Shown here in pieces: positions 38,740 through 45,680 of a DNA stretch of 64,000 bases. Source of the DNA: Pseudomonadota bacterium. GTDB taxonomy: Bacteria > Pseudomonadota > Alphaproteobacteria > Rhizobiales > JAKPQE01. The position numbers were made by a program, and so were the translations under genes. Positions within the stretch are counted from its first letter, which is position 1, and each line of letters begins with the position of its first letter. A model generated the notes under the pieces. The model was not told where the DNA came from. It worked only from the letters and a program-made list of their open reading frames with translations, and ran no database searches. The stretch covers positions 62,001 to 126,000 of the forward strand of contig JAKPQE010000020.1 of assembly GCA_029572955.1 (NCBI GenBank). Direction: 5' to 3'.

Positions 38740-39498
38740 CTAGATGCTCTCCCAGCGCGGGCCGAACCGCCCCTCGCCGGCGCGCCTCAGCCCGAACACC
38801 CGCTCCAGCCGGTCGTCGGCGAGCGCCTCGCCGGCCGGGGCATAGGCATCGAGCCGACCGCGATCGAGCACCGCGATGCGATCGGCATAGCGGTCGGCAA
38901 AGCCGAGATCGTGGATCGCGGCAATGACGATGCGGCCGGCATCGGCCTCCTTCCTCAGGATATCGAACACGGCGAGCTGGTGACGCGGATCGAGCGCGGC
39001 GGTCGGCTCGTCGACGAGCAGCACCGGCGCGCCGACGGCGAGTGCCCGGGCCAGCAGCACGCGGGCGCGCTCGCCGCCCGACAGCGTGTCGATCCGCCGC
39101 TCGGCGAAAACCATTGCGTCGGCGGCGACGAGGGCAGCATCGATCGCCGCGTCGTCGGCGGCCGACAAATGCGAACCGGCAGCGTGCGGCATGCGGCCGA
39201 GGGCGACGAGCTCGCGGGCACGGACCGGCCAATGGCTGGCGCCGCCCTGCTCGAGATAGGCAAGGCGGCGGGCGCGGGCGCGCGGCGCCATCGCCTCGAT
39301 CGCCACGCCGTCGAGGGTGACGCGCCCCTCGTGGCGGCCGAGCGCGGCGATCGCGCGCAGCAAGGTCGTCTTGCCGGCGCCGTTCGGCCCGACGAGGGCG
39401 ACGAAGCTGCCGCCGGCGATATCGAGCGAGACGCCGTCGAGCAGGCGGGCGCCGCCGCGCGTGACGGCGACGTCGTCGAGGACGAGATGCGGGCTCAT
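38740..39498 (-). CDS. FecCD-type ABC transporter ATP-binding protein
   Basis: The 252-residue ATPase belongs to the siderophore/heme/cobalamin class (FecE/FhuC/HmuV/BtuD). Walker A is GPNGAGKTT, the signature LSGGERARVLLARAL, Walker B VLLVDEPTAALDP, and the H-loop AIHDLGFADRYADR. The start overlaps the permease stop as ATGA, so both are made together. The substrate is probably an iron-siderophore, heme or cobalamin, but no binding protein or receptor gene is nearby to decide. Confidence 0.9.
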   Translation of the reverse strand: MSPHLVLDDVAVTRGGARLLDGVSLDIAGGSFVALVGPNGAGKTTLLRAIAALGRHEGRVTLDGVAIEAMAPRARARRLAYLEQGGASHWPVRARELVALGRMPHAAGSHLSAADDAAIDAALVAADAMVFAERRIDTLSGGERARVLLARALAVGAPVLLVDEPTAALDPRHQLAVFDILRKEADAGRIVIAAIHDLGFADRYADRIAVLDRGRLDAYAPAGEALADDRLERVFGLRRAGEGRFGPRWESI

Positions 39499-40481
39499 GG
39501 CGCGGCGAGCGCGTCGCGGCGCTCCCTCACGAGAAGGGCGAGGAAGAACGGCAGGCCGACGAGCGCGGTGACGATGCCGAGCTTGATCTCACCGACGGTC
39601 GGCAGCAGGCGCACGACCACGTCGGCGAAGGTGAGCAGCGCCGCGCCGGCAAGCGCCGAGGGCACCAGCGTGCGATGCGGCGCATGGCCGACGAGGGGCC
39701 GCACCAGATGGGGCACGACGAGGCCGATGAAGCCGATCACGCCGGCAACCGCGACGGCGGCGCCGATGCCGAGGGAAATGCCGGCGACGATGAGGTTGCG
39801 GGTCCGGGTCACCGAGACGCCGAGGGAGCGCGCGGTGTCCTCGCCGAGGGTGAGGGCGGCGAGGGCCGGCCGGGCGGCGAGCAGCAGCAGCCAGGACAGC
39901 GCCATGAACGGCGCGGCGATCGCCACATGCACCATCGAGCGCTCGGCGAGCGAGCCGAGCAGCCAGAAGGCGATCTCGAGCGCGGCGAAGGGATTGGGCG
40001 CGAGATCGAGCGAGAGCGCCGTCGCGGCGGCAAAGAAGCTCGACAGCGCGAGGCCGGCGAGCACGAGGGTGAGGATGCGGGCGTCGCGGCCGGCGACGAG
40101 ATGCAAAAGGACCGCGCCGAGAAGGGCGCCGAGAATGGCGGCCGGCGGCAGCAGCGGCGAGAGCGTGCCGGCAAGGCCGAGGGAGATCGCCAGCGTCGCG
40201 GCGGCGGCGGCGGCATTGGACGTGCCGAGGAGATCGGGCGCGGCGAGCGGATTGCGGAAGAAGCCCTGCATGGCGGCGCCGGAAATGCCGAGGGTCGCGC
40301 CGATCATCACGCCGAGGAGAACGCGCGGCAGGCGCAGCTCCAGAACCACCGTCGCCAGAACGGGGTCGGCCCGACCGACGATGACGTCGACGATCTCGCC
40401 GGGGCCGATCGGAGCCGGACCGGTCAGTAGCGAGGCGGCCGCGCCGATCGCCACCAGGATCAGGAGAACGGCATTGATCAT
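39495..40481 (-). CDS. FecCD family ABC transporter permease
   Basis: The 328-residue permease starts at MINAVLLILVAIG; the track ORF adds 48 low-complexity residues, and GGGGAG lies upstream of the chosen ATG. There are about ten hydrophobic helices and the family blocks LRLPRVLLGVMIGATLGISGAAMQG and GFIGLVVPHLVRPLVGHAPHR, the latter contacting the ATPase. It forms an importer with the overlapping ATPase gene. A periplasmic binding protein, normally the third gene, is absent. Confidence 0.9.
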   Translation of the reverse strand: MINAVLLILVAIGAAASLLTGPAPIGPGEIVDVIVGRADPVLATVVLELRLPRVLLGVMIGATLGISGAAMQGFFRNPLAAPDLLGTSNAAAAAATLAISLGLAGTLSPLLPPAAILGALLGAVLLHLVAGRDARILTLVLAGLALSSFFAAATALSLDLAPNPFAALEIAFWLLGSLAERSMVHVAIAAPFMALSWLLLLAARPALAALTLGEDTARSLGVSVTRTRNLIVAGISLGIGAAVAVAGVIGFIGLVVPHLVRPLVGHAPHRTLVPSALAGAALLTFADVVVRLLPTVGEIKLGIVTALVGLPFFLALLVRERRDALAAP

Positions 40482-40583
40482 CGCACGCGCGGGACTCCCC
40501 GCGTCCTTCGAGCTGCCATCGTGTGGGCTCGGGATGTAGCCGCCACCGGCGCCGCCGTCCAGTAGCTCTTGGGCGAAATGCGA

Positions 40584-40608
40584 AAGGCCGGGCGTCGGGC
40601 CCGGCCTT
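40584..40608 (-). terminator. Hairpin between the tad minus-strand genes and the FecCD operon
   Basis: AAGGCCGGGC pairs with GCCCGGCCTT (40584-40593 / 40599-40608) around a 5-nt loop. Read on the minus strand it follows the TadG-like gene by about 25 bp. The T-run is only two to three bases, so termination is plausible but not proven. Confidence 0.5.
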
Positions 40609-40633
40609 CGAAAACCGCCACGCAACGGCGCGG

Positions 40634-41194
40634 CTATTTCTTGTACTCGACCTCGTCGCCGATGCGCGGGCGCAGGAAGAAGCGGTCGTTGAGGTCGAAG
40701 GTGCCGGTCACGACATAGCCGATCTGGGGCGTGTAGTCGTAGTCGAGTTCGGCCATGACGAGGCCGGTGCTCTTGGTCTTGACCTTGGCGGGAACGGTGA
40801 CGGCAGCACCCTTGGTCAGCGGGGTGGCGTTGCGCGCGACGCTCCAGCTCACCGTCGCGTTACCCTTGTCGTCGATCCAGATGCCGGCAACGACGATCTT
40901 CAGATTGGTGTCCGAATACGGCGCCATGATCGCCGAGGCGGCGTCGAGCATGCTCTCCATCTCGGGAGAGGTGATCACCGAATACTGGGTGATGAGATCG
41001 CCGAGGGCGCTCGCTGAATGGGACAGCTTGCGCTTGGCCGAGATCATCTGGCTGATGTCGATGGTGCCGAAATAGATGATCAGCATCAGCGGCAGGATCA
41101 GCGCGAACTCGACCGCCGACACGCCGCGCTCGTCGCCGGCCAGGCGCGCGGCCAGGGCGCGGGGGCTCAGATGCCGCAGCCAACCTTTCTTCAC
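40634..41194 (-). CDS. TadE/TadG-like pilus assembly pseudopilin (second)
   Basis: The protein is 186 residues when started at GTG 41194, five bases after a strong AAGGAGG; longer in-frame starts at ATG 41233 or 41242 lack such a site. A basic N-terminus precedes a prepilin-type segment GVSAVEFALILPLMLIIYFG (cleavage after Gly, Glu at +5), then an extracellular beta-rich domain. TadE/TadG proteins are minor pseudopilins processed by CpaA. It lies downstream of another TadE-like gene and belongs to the tad island. Confidence 0.78.
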   Translation of the reverse strand: MKKGWLRHLSPRALAARLAGDERGVSAVEFALILPLMLIIYFGTIDISQMISAKRKLSHSASALGDLITQYSVITSPEMESMLDAASAIMAPYSDTNLKIVVAGIWIDDKGNATVSWSVARNATPLTKGAAVTVPAKVKTKSTGLVMAELDYDYTPQIGYVVTGTFDLNDRFFLRPRIGDEVEYKK

Positions 41195-41267
41195 CACCGC
41201 CTCCTTCGTCCGTCTTTTCGTTGTCGGAGCCATTGCCCGCATTGTCTCGGTCGCCACGTTCCGGCGC

Positions 41268-41834
41268 TCAGAAGGGTTCGTTGCGGAACGCCGTCGCCGC
41301 GCCGAGAAGACGCTTGCCGTCCGACAGGTTCGACATGTTGTAGCCGAAGAAATTGAAGTAGGTCTGCCACTCGTAGAAGGCGCGGACCACGACGATATCG
41401 CCGCCGACACCCGGGTCGTACTGGAAGTCCGTCTTCAGCTTGCCATCCTCGGTCGGCGAGCTGAAATCGGCGTTCTTGAAGGACGCATAGGTGCGCACGT
41501 CGACATAGAGGTTCGACTGGCAGTCGCTCACCGCGATCATGTAGTGGCAGACGGCATCCTTGAACTTGGCCTCGTCGAAGCCGCCGGTCTGGGCCTGGCC
41601 GGTGCGGATCAGCCGCGCGGCGCGGGCAACGCCCGATTCCATCGACTGTTCGGCGAAGAAGACCAGACCGGTCTCCAGACAGGCGAACAGCATGGCGAAG
41701 AAGGGAAAGGCCGTCAGGGCGAATTCGACAGCCGCCGCGCCGCGCTTGTCCCGGCCGAAACGCCCGGGCCGCAAGCCGCGCAACAGGCGCTTGCCGGCAA
41801 TACGCAACTGTCGCCGATATCGTGTCGCTGCCAT
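41268..41834 (-). CDS. TadE/TadG-like pilus assembly pseudopilin (first)
   Basis: The 188-residue protein starts at ATG 41834 behind GAGGGAACGAG; the 48 further residues of the track ORF are not supported. A strongly basic N-terminus is followed by RGAAAVEFALTAFPFFAMLFA, with a prepilin-like cleavage after Gly and Glu at +5. The mature domain contains two cysteines (VCHYMIAVSDCQSN) that may form a disulfide. It is a minor pseudopilin of the Flp pilus. A CtrA-like motif lies about 140 bp upstream. Confidence 0.8.
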   Translation of the reverse strand: MAATRYRRQLRIAGKRLLRGLRPGRFGRDKRGAAAVEFALTAFPFFAMLFACLETGLVFFAEQSMESGVARAARLIRTGQAQTGGFDEAKFKDAVCHYMIAVSDCQSNLYVDVRTYASFKNADFSSPTEDGKLKTDFQYDPGVGGDIVVVRAFYEWQTYFNFFGYNMSNLSDGKRLLGAATAFRNEPF

Positions 41835-41971
41835 CTCGTTCCCTCGCAGGCGACTGCCCGAATATTGGGCAGTTCTCGCGATTTTCGGGGAACGTTCTAG
41901 CAATAAAGCGTTGAGGAACCGTTGCGACGATGCCTGTAACACGGCGCGACGGGCGCCATCGCCGCAGAGGC

Positions 41972-41986
41972 TTAACAATGCGCTAA
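41972..41986 (-). promoter_or_regulatory. CtrA-like motif upstream of the TadE/TadG genes
   Basis: TTAA-N7-CTAA on the plus strand, reading TTAG-N7-TTAA toward the minus-strand genes. One mismatch to the CtrA consensus TTAA-N7-TTAA. Confidence 0.3.
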
Positions 41987-42019
41987 TGAACCGGGACGGG
42001 CCTTCCGGCTGGCGCGACG

Positions 42020-42619
42020 TTACTGCGCTCCGGCGACCGCGCCGCCGGCAGCGCCGCTGTCGGTCAGGCCCTGCGACAGGCCGTTGCGGGCCTGAACCTG
42101 GCCGCTGATCCGGCTGAAAACCTCGTCGCCGTCGCCGACATTGGCGGTCTGCTGGCAGACCGGGGCGCAGGAGAGGGTCTCGCGCTTCACGCCCTTGTAG
42201 ACCGTGACGACCTGATCGGTCGCGGCGCGCACGAGGATGGTCTCGTCGGCGATCTGGCGCCCGGCACCGTCGAGGATGACGAGATTGGTGCTGCCGAAGC
42301 TCTTGCCGGTGAGGACCAGCGTGCGGTCGTCCGACATGGTGGCGTCGGCGATCGCCGGATTGCCGAGCACGATCGTGCCGGCCGGCTCGGTGAGGCGCAG
42401 GATCTTGGCGCGGTCGACGACGACGGTGATCGGCTCGCTCGCGTGCGCGGGAGTCGTCAGAAACCGGGCGAGCGGATTGTCGAGCGTTCCGGCCGGGAGG
42501 ATCGCCGGCCCGGCCAGGGCCACGAGGCAGAGGCCGAACGACGCCGCGGCGCGGCGCCAGGACGGCACCGCCGCATCATTCCTCGACCGACCGAACCCTG
42601 CGCGGCGTTCAACAGACAT
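42020..42619 (-). CDS. Exported protein with CpaC/RcpA N-terminal domain only
   Basis: The 199-residue protein (MSVERRAGFG, with GGGGTAGCGAG upstream) has a hydrophobic export segment and then the pilus-assembly N-domain also found at the start of CpaC: VDRAKILRLTEPAGTIVLGNPAIADATM and STNLVILDGAGRQIADET. The secretin domain is missing. A C-terminal extension with two cysteines (LSCAPVCQQ) and a Gly/Ala-rich tail follows. It lies next to the pilin genes on the opposite strand. It may assist the CpaC ring or act in the periplasm; its role is not established. Confidence 0.75.
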   Translation of the reverse strand: MSVERRAGFGRSRNDAAVPSWRRAAASFGLCLVALAGPAILPAGTLDNPLARFLTTPAHASEPITVVVDRAKILRLTEPAGTIVLGNPAIADATMSDDRTLVLTGKSFGSTNLVILDGAGRQIADETILVRAATDQVVTVYKGVKRETLSCAPVCQQTANVGDGDEVFSRISGQVQARNGLSQGLTDSGAAGGAVAGAQ

Positions 42620-42913
42620 CTCGCTACCCCGATACACGCGTTAGCGGAATCATCGAAGGGAATGGTGAATCTTTTGCAAACGTTTCGACACCCGCCGGCC
42701 GGGGCGCGGGAAATCGCCGGGCGGCGATGCCTCGGGGACCGTAAGACTCGGTTTACCACGTTGGAGAACTTGACGTTTTTGGACTTTCTGAACGGTTGTT
42801 TTAATCGTTTGGCAATCGGCAGCGACTACGGTGCTCGCAGGTTCGATCGGCCCAGCACGAAGAGCGTGACGGACCTGGTGTTGAACAAACTCGTGGAGCA
42901 TGGAGTAGACCAC

Positions 42914-43093
42914 ATGAAGAATCTCGTTGCCCGTTTCGCCAAGGACGAGTCCGGCGCCACCGCCATCGAATACGGCCTCATCGCGGCCGGTATCTCGGTC
43001 GTCATCATCGGCGGCGTCAAGGCGCTCGGCAGCACGCTGAGCACGAAGTTCCATGGCATCTCGACCGACATTTCGAACTTCACCTCGAAGTAA
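42914..43093 (+). CDS. flp: Flp-type prepilin, copy 1
   Basis: The 59-residue prepilin starts MKNLVARFAKDESG with cleavage predicted between Gly and ATAIEYGLIAAG; the Glu-Tyr pair at +5/+6 is the Flp signature. A single hydrophobic helix follows and then a short polar tail ending NFTSK. CpaA should process it, and the tad machine assembles it into the adhesive pilus. The protein is identical to copy 2 (43397). The track shows it only as the end of a longer 216-residue ORF. Confidence 0.93.
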   Translation: MKNLVARFAKDESGATAIEYGLIAAGISVVIIGGVKALGSTLSTKFHGISTDISNFTSK

Positions 43094-43135
43094 TGTCGCG
43101 CCCGGCCCGGGCGTCATCGGGCCAGCCTGGACATG

Positions 43136-43176
43136 GGGCGGCTTGCATCGGAAGATGCGGCCGCCCTTCGCTTTTT
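43136..43176 (+). terminator. Intrinsic terminator after flp copy 1
   Basis: GGGCGGC (43136-43142) pairs with GCCGCCC (43160-43166), with an inner GCATC/GATGC stem closed by a GGAA tetraloop, followed by TTCGCTTTTT. Confidence 0.78.
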
Positions 43177-43218
43177 CGGGCGCACCGATGCCGTTCCGGC
43201 AAGTCCTGACAGAAAGTC

Positions 43219-43246
43219 TTCAAAGTAATACTTGATTCACTATATT
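43219..43246 (+). promoter_or_regulatory. Candidate promoter of flp copy 2
   Basis: TTCAAA (43219-43224), a 16-bp spacer and TATATT (43241-43246) in an AT-rich patch 150 bp upstream of the start codon. Weak -35, good -10. Confidence 0.35.
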
Positions 43247-43396
43247 CGTTGCGAGCGATCTAAACCAATCGAATTCCCGGTACTTTAACAAGATGGCAAG
43301 GAAGGACTGCTAGCTTCACCACAGTTTCGAGCGGACTGAAAATAACAACCACCGCAGAACTGTGCAGTCATTCACGTGGAGTCAAGGAGCAGTCAC

Positions 43397-43576
43397 ATGA
43401 AGAATCTCGTTGCCCGTTTCGCCAAGGACGAGTCCGGCGCCACCGCCATCGAATACGGCCTCATCGCGGCCGGCATCTCGGTCGTCATCATCGGCGGCGT
43501 CAAGGCGCTCGGCAGCACGCTGAGCACGAAGTTCCACGGCATCTCGACCGACATCTCGAACTTCACCTCGAAGTGA
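43397..43576 (+). CDS. flp: Flp-type prepilin, copy 2
   Basis: The 59-residue product is identical to copy 1. The two genes differ at only four nucleotides over 180 bp: three silent third positions and the stop codon (TAA in copy 1, TGA here). The upstream regions are unrelated, so expression may differ. Start at ATG 43397 behind AAGGAGCAGTCAC. It has its own terminator at 43616-43651. This is the more clearly expressed copy by signal quality. Confidence 0.93.
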   Translation: MKNLVARFAKDESGATAIEYGLIAAGISVVIIGGVKALGSTLSTKFHGISTDISNFTSK

Positions 43577-43615
43577 CGAGGGCCTCGTCCGGGCCTTACC
43601 GGGCGAACGTATCGA

Positions 43616-43651
43616 GGGCGGTCGCCGGTCACGGCGATCGCCCGTTTCTTT
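43616..43651 (+). terminator. Intrinsic terminator after flp copy 2
   Basis: GGGCGGTCGCCG (43616-43627) pairs with CGGCGATCGCCC (43632-43643) with one G-T pair and a GTCA loop, followed by GTTTCTTT. Confidence 0.75.
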
Positions 43652-43785
43652 GCCGGCGGATCGATCAACTTCAGTCCGGTTTTTAACAGTGCTGAAAGAT
43701 GTCCGCCCTAGACTCGGCGTCGTTGTGAACCGATCGGACGGGACGTCCCCCGTACCGCGCGGCACGGAAGCCAGGGAGTTCCCAC

Positions 43786-43965
43786 ATGCGGCAGGTCTGG
43801 ATCCGCTTTCTGCGCGACGAGCGCGGCACCACCGTGATCGAATACACCCTCATCGCCGCCGGCATCGCGGTGGTCATCATCGGCGCCATCGGCGCGGTCG
43901 GGGCCGCCATCACGGACAAGTTCGACGGCGTGTCGACCACCGTCACCAATTTCATGTCGAAGTGA
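43786..43965 (+). CDS. Flp-type prepilin, divergent copy 3
   Basis: This 59-residue gene is not called on its own in the ORF track. It starts MRQVWIRFLRDERG, with predicted cleavage after Gly and TTVIEYTLIAAGIAVVIIG, so the Flp Glu-Tyr signature is kept. The tail is VTNFMSK. It is clearly related to copies 1 and 2 but differs in more than half of the positions, so it may be a minor or alternative pilin. AGGGAGTTCCCAC provides the ribosome-binding site. It sits just upstream of cpaA. Confidence 0.88.
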   Translation: MRQVWIRFLRDERGTTVIEYTLIAAGIAVVIIGAIGAVGAAITDKFDGVSTTVTNFMSK

Positions 43966-44011
43966 GCCGAAGCTTCCGGATCGCCTGAAAAGACGCATGA
44001 AACACGGCCGT

Positions 44012-44026
44012 TTTACCGCGATTTAA
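44012..44026 (+). promoter_or_regulatory. CtrA-like motif upstream of cpaA
   Basis: TTTA-N7-TTAA, 62 bp before the cpaA start codon; one mismatch to TTAA-N7-TTAA. Confidence 0.3.
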
Positions 44027-44087
44027 TGGCTTCGTGGGATGATCGGCCGACATCAGCAGTAACAGCGTCGACAGGGTCAGTTGCGTC

Positions 44088-44600
44088 ATGATCGAGATAC
44101 TCGTCCTTCTCCTGTTTCCCTGGGCGATGGCCTATGCCGCCGCCTCGGACCTGTTCACGATGACGATCTCGAACCGCATCTCGCTGGCGCTCGTCGCCGG
44201 CTTCCTCGTTCTCGCCTTCGCCAACGGCATGGACTGGCAGACGATCGGCCTGCATTTCGCCGCGGCCGGCATCATGCTCGCCGTTGCCTTCGTGTTCTTC
44301 GCAATGGGCTGGATCGGCGGCGGCGATGCCAAGCTCGCCGCGGCGGTCGCGCTGTGGCTCGGCTGGAACCAGGCCTTCAGCTATGCGGTCACGTCCTCGA
44401 TCCTCGGCGGCCTTCTGACGCTGGCGATCCTCGTGCTGCGGTCCGACTATGCCGACCGTCTGGTGCCGGAATGGAGCTGGGTGCAGCGGCTGCGGCGCCG
44501 CGATGCGGGCGTGCCCTACGGCATCGCGCTCGCCTATACCGGGCTGGCGATGTATCCGGACACGCCGTGGATGCAGGGACTGCTGACGACACTGTCGTGA
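44088..44600 (+). CDS. cpaA: Prepilin peptidase CpaA (TadV)
   Basis: The 170-residue A24-family aspartic protease of the inner membrane has about five hydrophobic helices. The first catalytic aspartate is in AYAAASDLFTMTISN and the second in the GGGDAKLAAA motif (GxGD type). It cleaves the Flp leader peptides and probably the TadE/TadG pseudopilins. It lacks the methylating domain of longer PilD enzymes, as is normal for CpaA. A 225-bp gap separates it from cpaB. Confidence 0.93.
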   Translation: MIEILVLLLFPWAMAYAAASDLFTMTISNRISLALVAGFLVLAFANGMDWQTIGLHFAAAGIMLAVAFVFFAMGWIGGGDAKLAAAVALWLGWNQAFSYAVTSSILGGLLTLAILVLRSDYADRLVPEWSWVQRLRRRDAGVPYGIALAYTGLAMYPDTPWMQGLLTTLS

Positions 44601-44737
44601 CCGTCGCATCGGCCCTTTCCGATCGCCTTTCGCGGACCGCCGGAGGAACACCGGCGGTCGTTTCGTTCGCAGAATCGCAACGCCAGTGCGGACGCCGCCT
44701 CGTTCAACGATCGTTAACCACGAAAAGTCACCAGCGG

Positions 44738-44752
44738 TTAACCGTAATTTGA
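44738..44752 (+). promoter_or_regulatory. CtrA-like motif upstream of cpaB
   Basis: TTAA-N7-TTGA, 73 bp before the cpaB start codon; one mismatch to TTAA-N7-TTAA. A second TTAACC lies at 44714-44719. Confidence 0.32.
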
Positions 44753-44825
44753 CGATTGCGCACCGAAATTGAGCGTGAAGGCGTGGCCCTTGCCACGTGT
44801 TTTTCGCGTTCGGGAACCGGAGCTC

Positions 44826-45647
44826 ATGAAGTCTGCGCGTATCATCGTCCTTGCCATCGCGGTCGGCGCCGGCGGTCTTGCCGCGCTGCTCGCCGGCAAT
44901 ATGGGCGAACCGGAAGTCGTCACCGTCGAGCAGCCGGCGGCGGCCCCGGAAATCGCTACCGAGGACGTGCTGGTGGCGGCCCGCGACATTTCGATGGGCA
45001 GCGCCGTCGGCAACGAAGGACTGTCCTGGCAGGCCTGGCCGCGGGACGCGGTCAATCCGGCCTACATCACCCGCGCGGTGCGGCCGGACGCGGCCGAGGA
45101 TCTCGCCGCGACCATCGCGCGCACGCCTTTCCTTGCCGGCGAACCGATCAAGGAAGCCAAGCTGGTGCGCACCGATCGCGGCTTCATGTCGGCGATCCTG
45201 CCGGCCGGCATGCGGGCCGTGGCGACGCCCATCTCGCCGGAGACCGGGGCCGGCGGCTTCATCCTGCCGAACGACCGGGTCGACGTGATCCTGACCCGGC
45301 GCCTCGGTTCCCAGTCGGCGCCGACGGACGGCAATTCCTACGTTTCCGAGACGGTGCTGACCAATGTTCGCGTGCTCGCCATCGACCAGACGGTCGAGGA
45401 GCAGAACGGCGAGAAGGTGGTGGTCGGCAATACCGCGACCCTCGAGATGCTGCCCGAGCAGGCCGAAGCGCTGGCGCTGGCCGACCAGCTCGGCGAGCTC
45501 TCGCTGTCGCTGCGCAGCCTCGCCGATGCGGCGGCGGACGCCGAGGGGCCGCAGCTCGCCAAGGACATGAGCGGCAAGAAGAGCTCCGGTGCGTCCGGGG
45601 TCACCATGGTCAAGTACGGGATCCAGGCCCCCGCGATGAGGCGGTGA
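44826..45647 (+). CDS. cpaB: Flp pilus assembly protein CpaB (RcpC)
   Basis: The 273-residue protein starts at MKSARIIVLAIAVGAGG (ATG 44826, GGAG upstream); the track start adds 19 residues. It has an N-terminal membrane anchor and then an SAF-like domain (EDVLVAARDISMGSAV, GMRAVATPISPETGAGGFILPNDRVDVILTRR) typical of CpaB. It is a periplasmic partner of the CpaC secretin. It is the first gene of the eight-gene run cpaB-tadC, and 33 bp separate it from cpaC. Confidence 0.92.
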   Translation: MKSARIIVLAIAVGAGGLAALLAGNMGEPEVVTVEQPAAAPEIATEDVLVAARDISMGSAVGNEGLSWQAWPRDAVNPAYITRAVRPDAAEDLAATIARTPFLAGEPIKEAKLVRTDRGFMSAILPAGMRAVATPISPETGAGGFILPNDRVDVILTRRLGSQSAPTDGNSYVSETVLTNVRVLAIDQTVEEQNGEKVVVGNTATLEMLPEQAEALALADQLGELSLSLRSLADAAADAEGPQLAKDMSGKKSSGASGVTMVKYGIQAPAMRR

Positions 45648-45680
45648 GCGTGTCGGCGCGGCGCGTCAGGAGTTAAGTCC

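Larger units (their letters stand above)
43094..43396 (+). other. Intergenic region between flp copies 1 and 2
   Basis: This 303-bp gap holds no gene. It contains a terminator for copy 1 at 43136-43176 and then an AT-rich stretch (about 43190-43360), unusual for this genome, with a candidate promoter for copy 2. The last bases, GGAGTCAAGGAGCAGTCAC, give copy 2 a good ribosome-binding site. Confidence 0.7.

Noticed and set aside
40482-40633. Cobalamin riboswitch upstream of the FecCD permease
   Set aside because: No B12-box-like sequence is visible and the gap is too short; the only structure is a terminator-like hairpin.
42914-43576. flp duplication as a CRISPR or tandem repeat array
   Set aside because: The two similar units are intact coding genes with distinct flanks, not short repeats with spacers.
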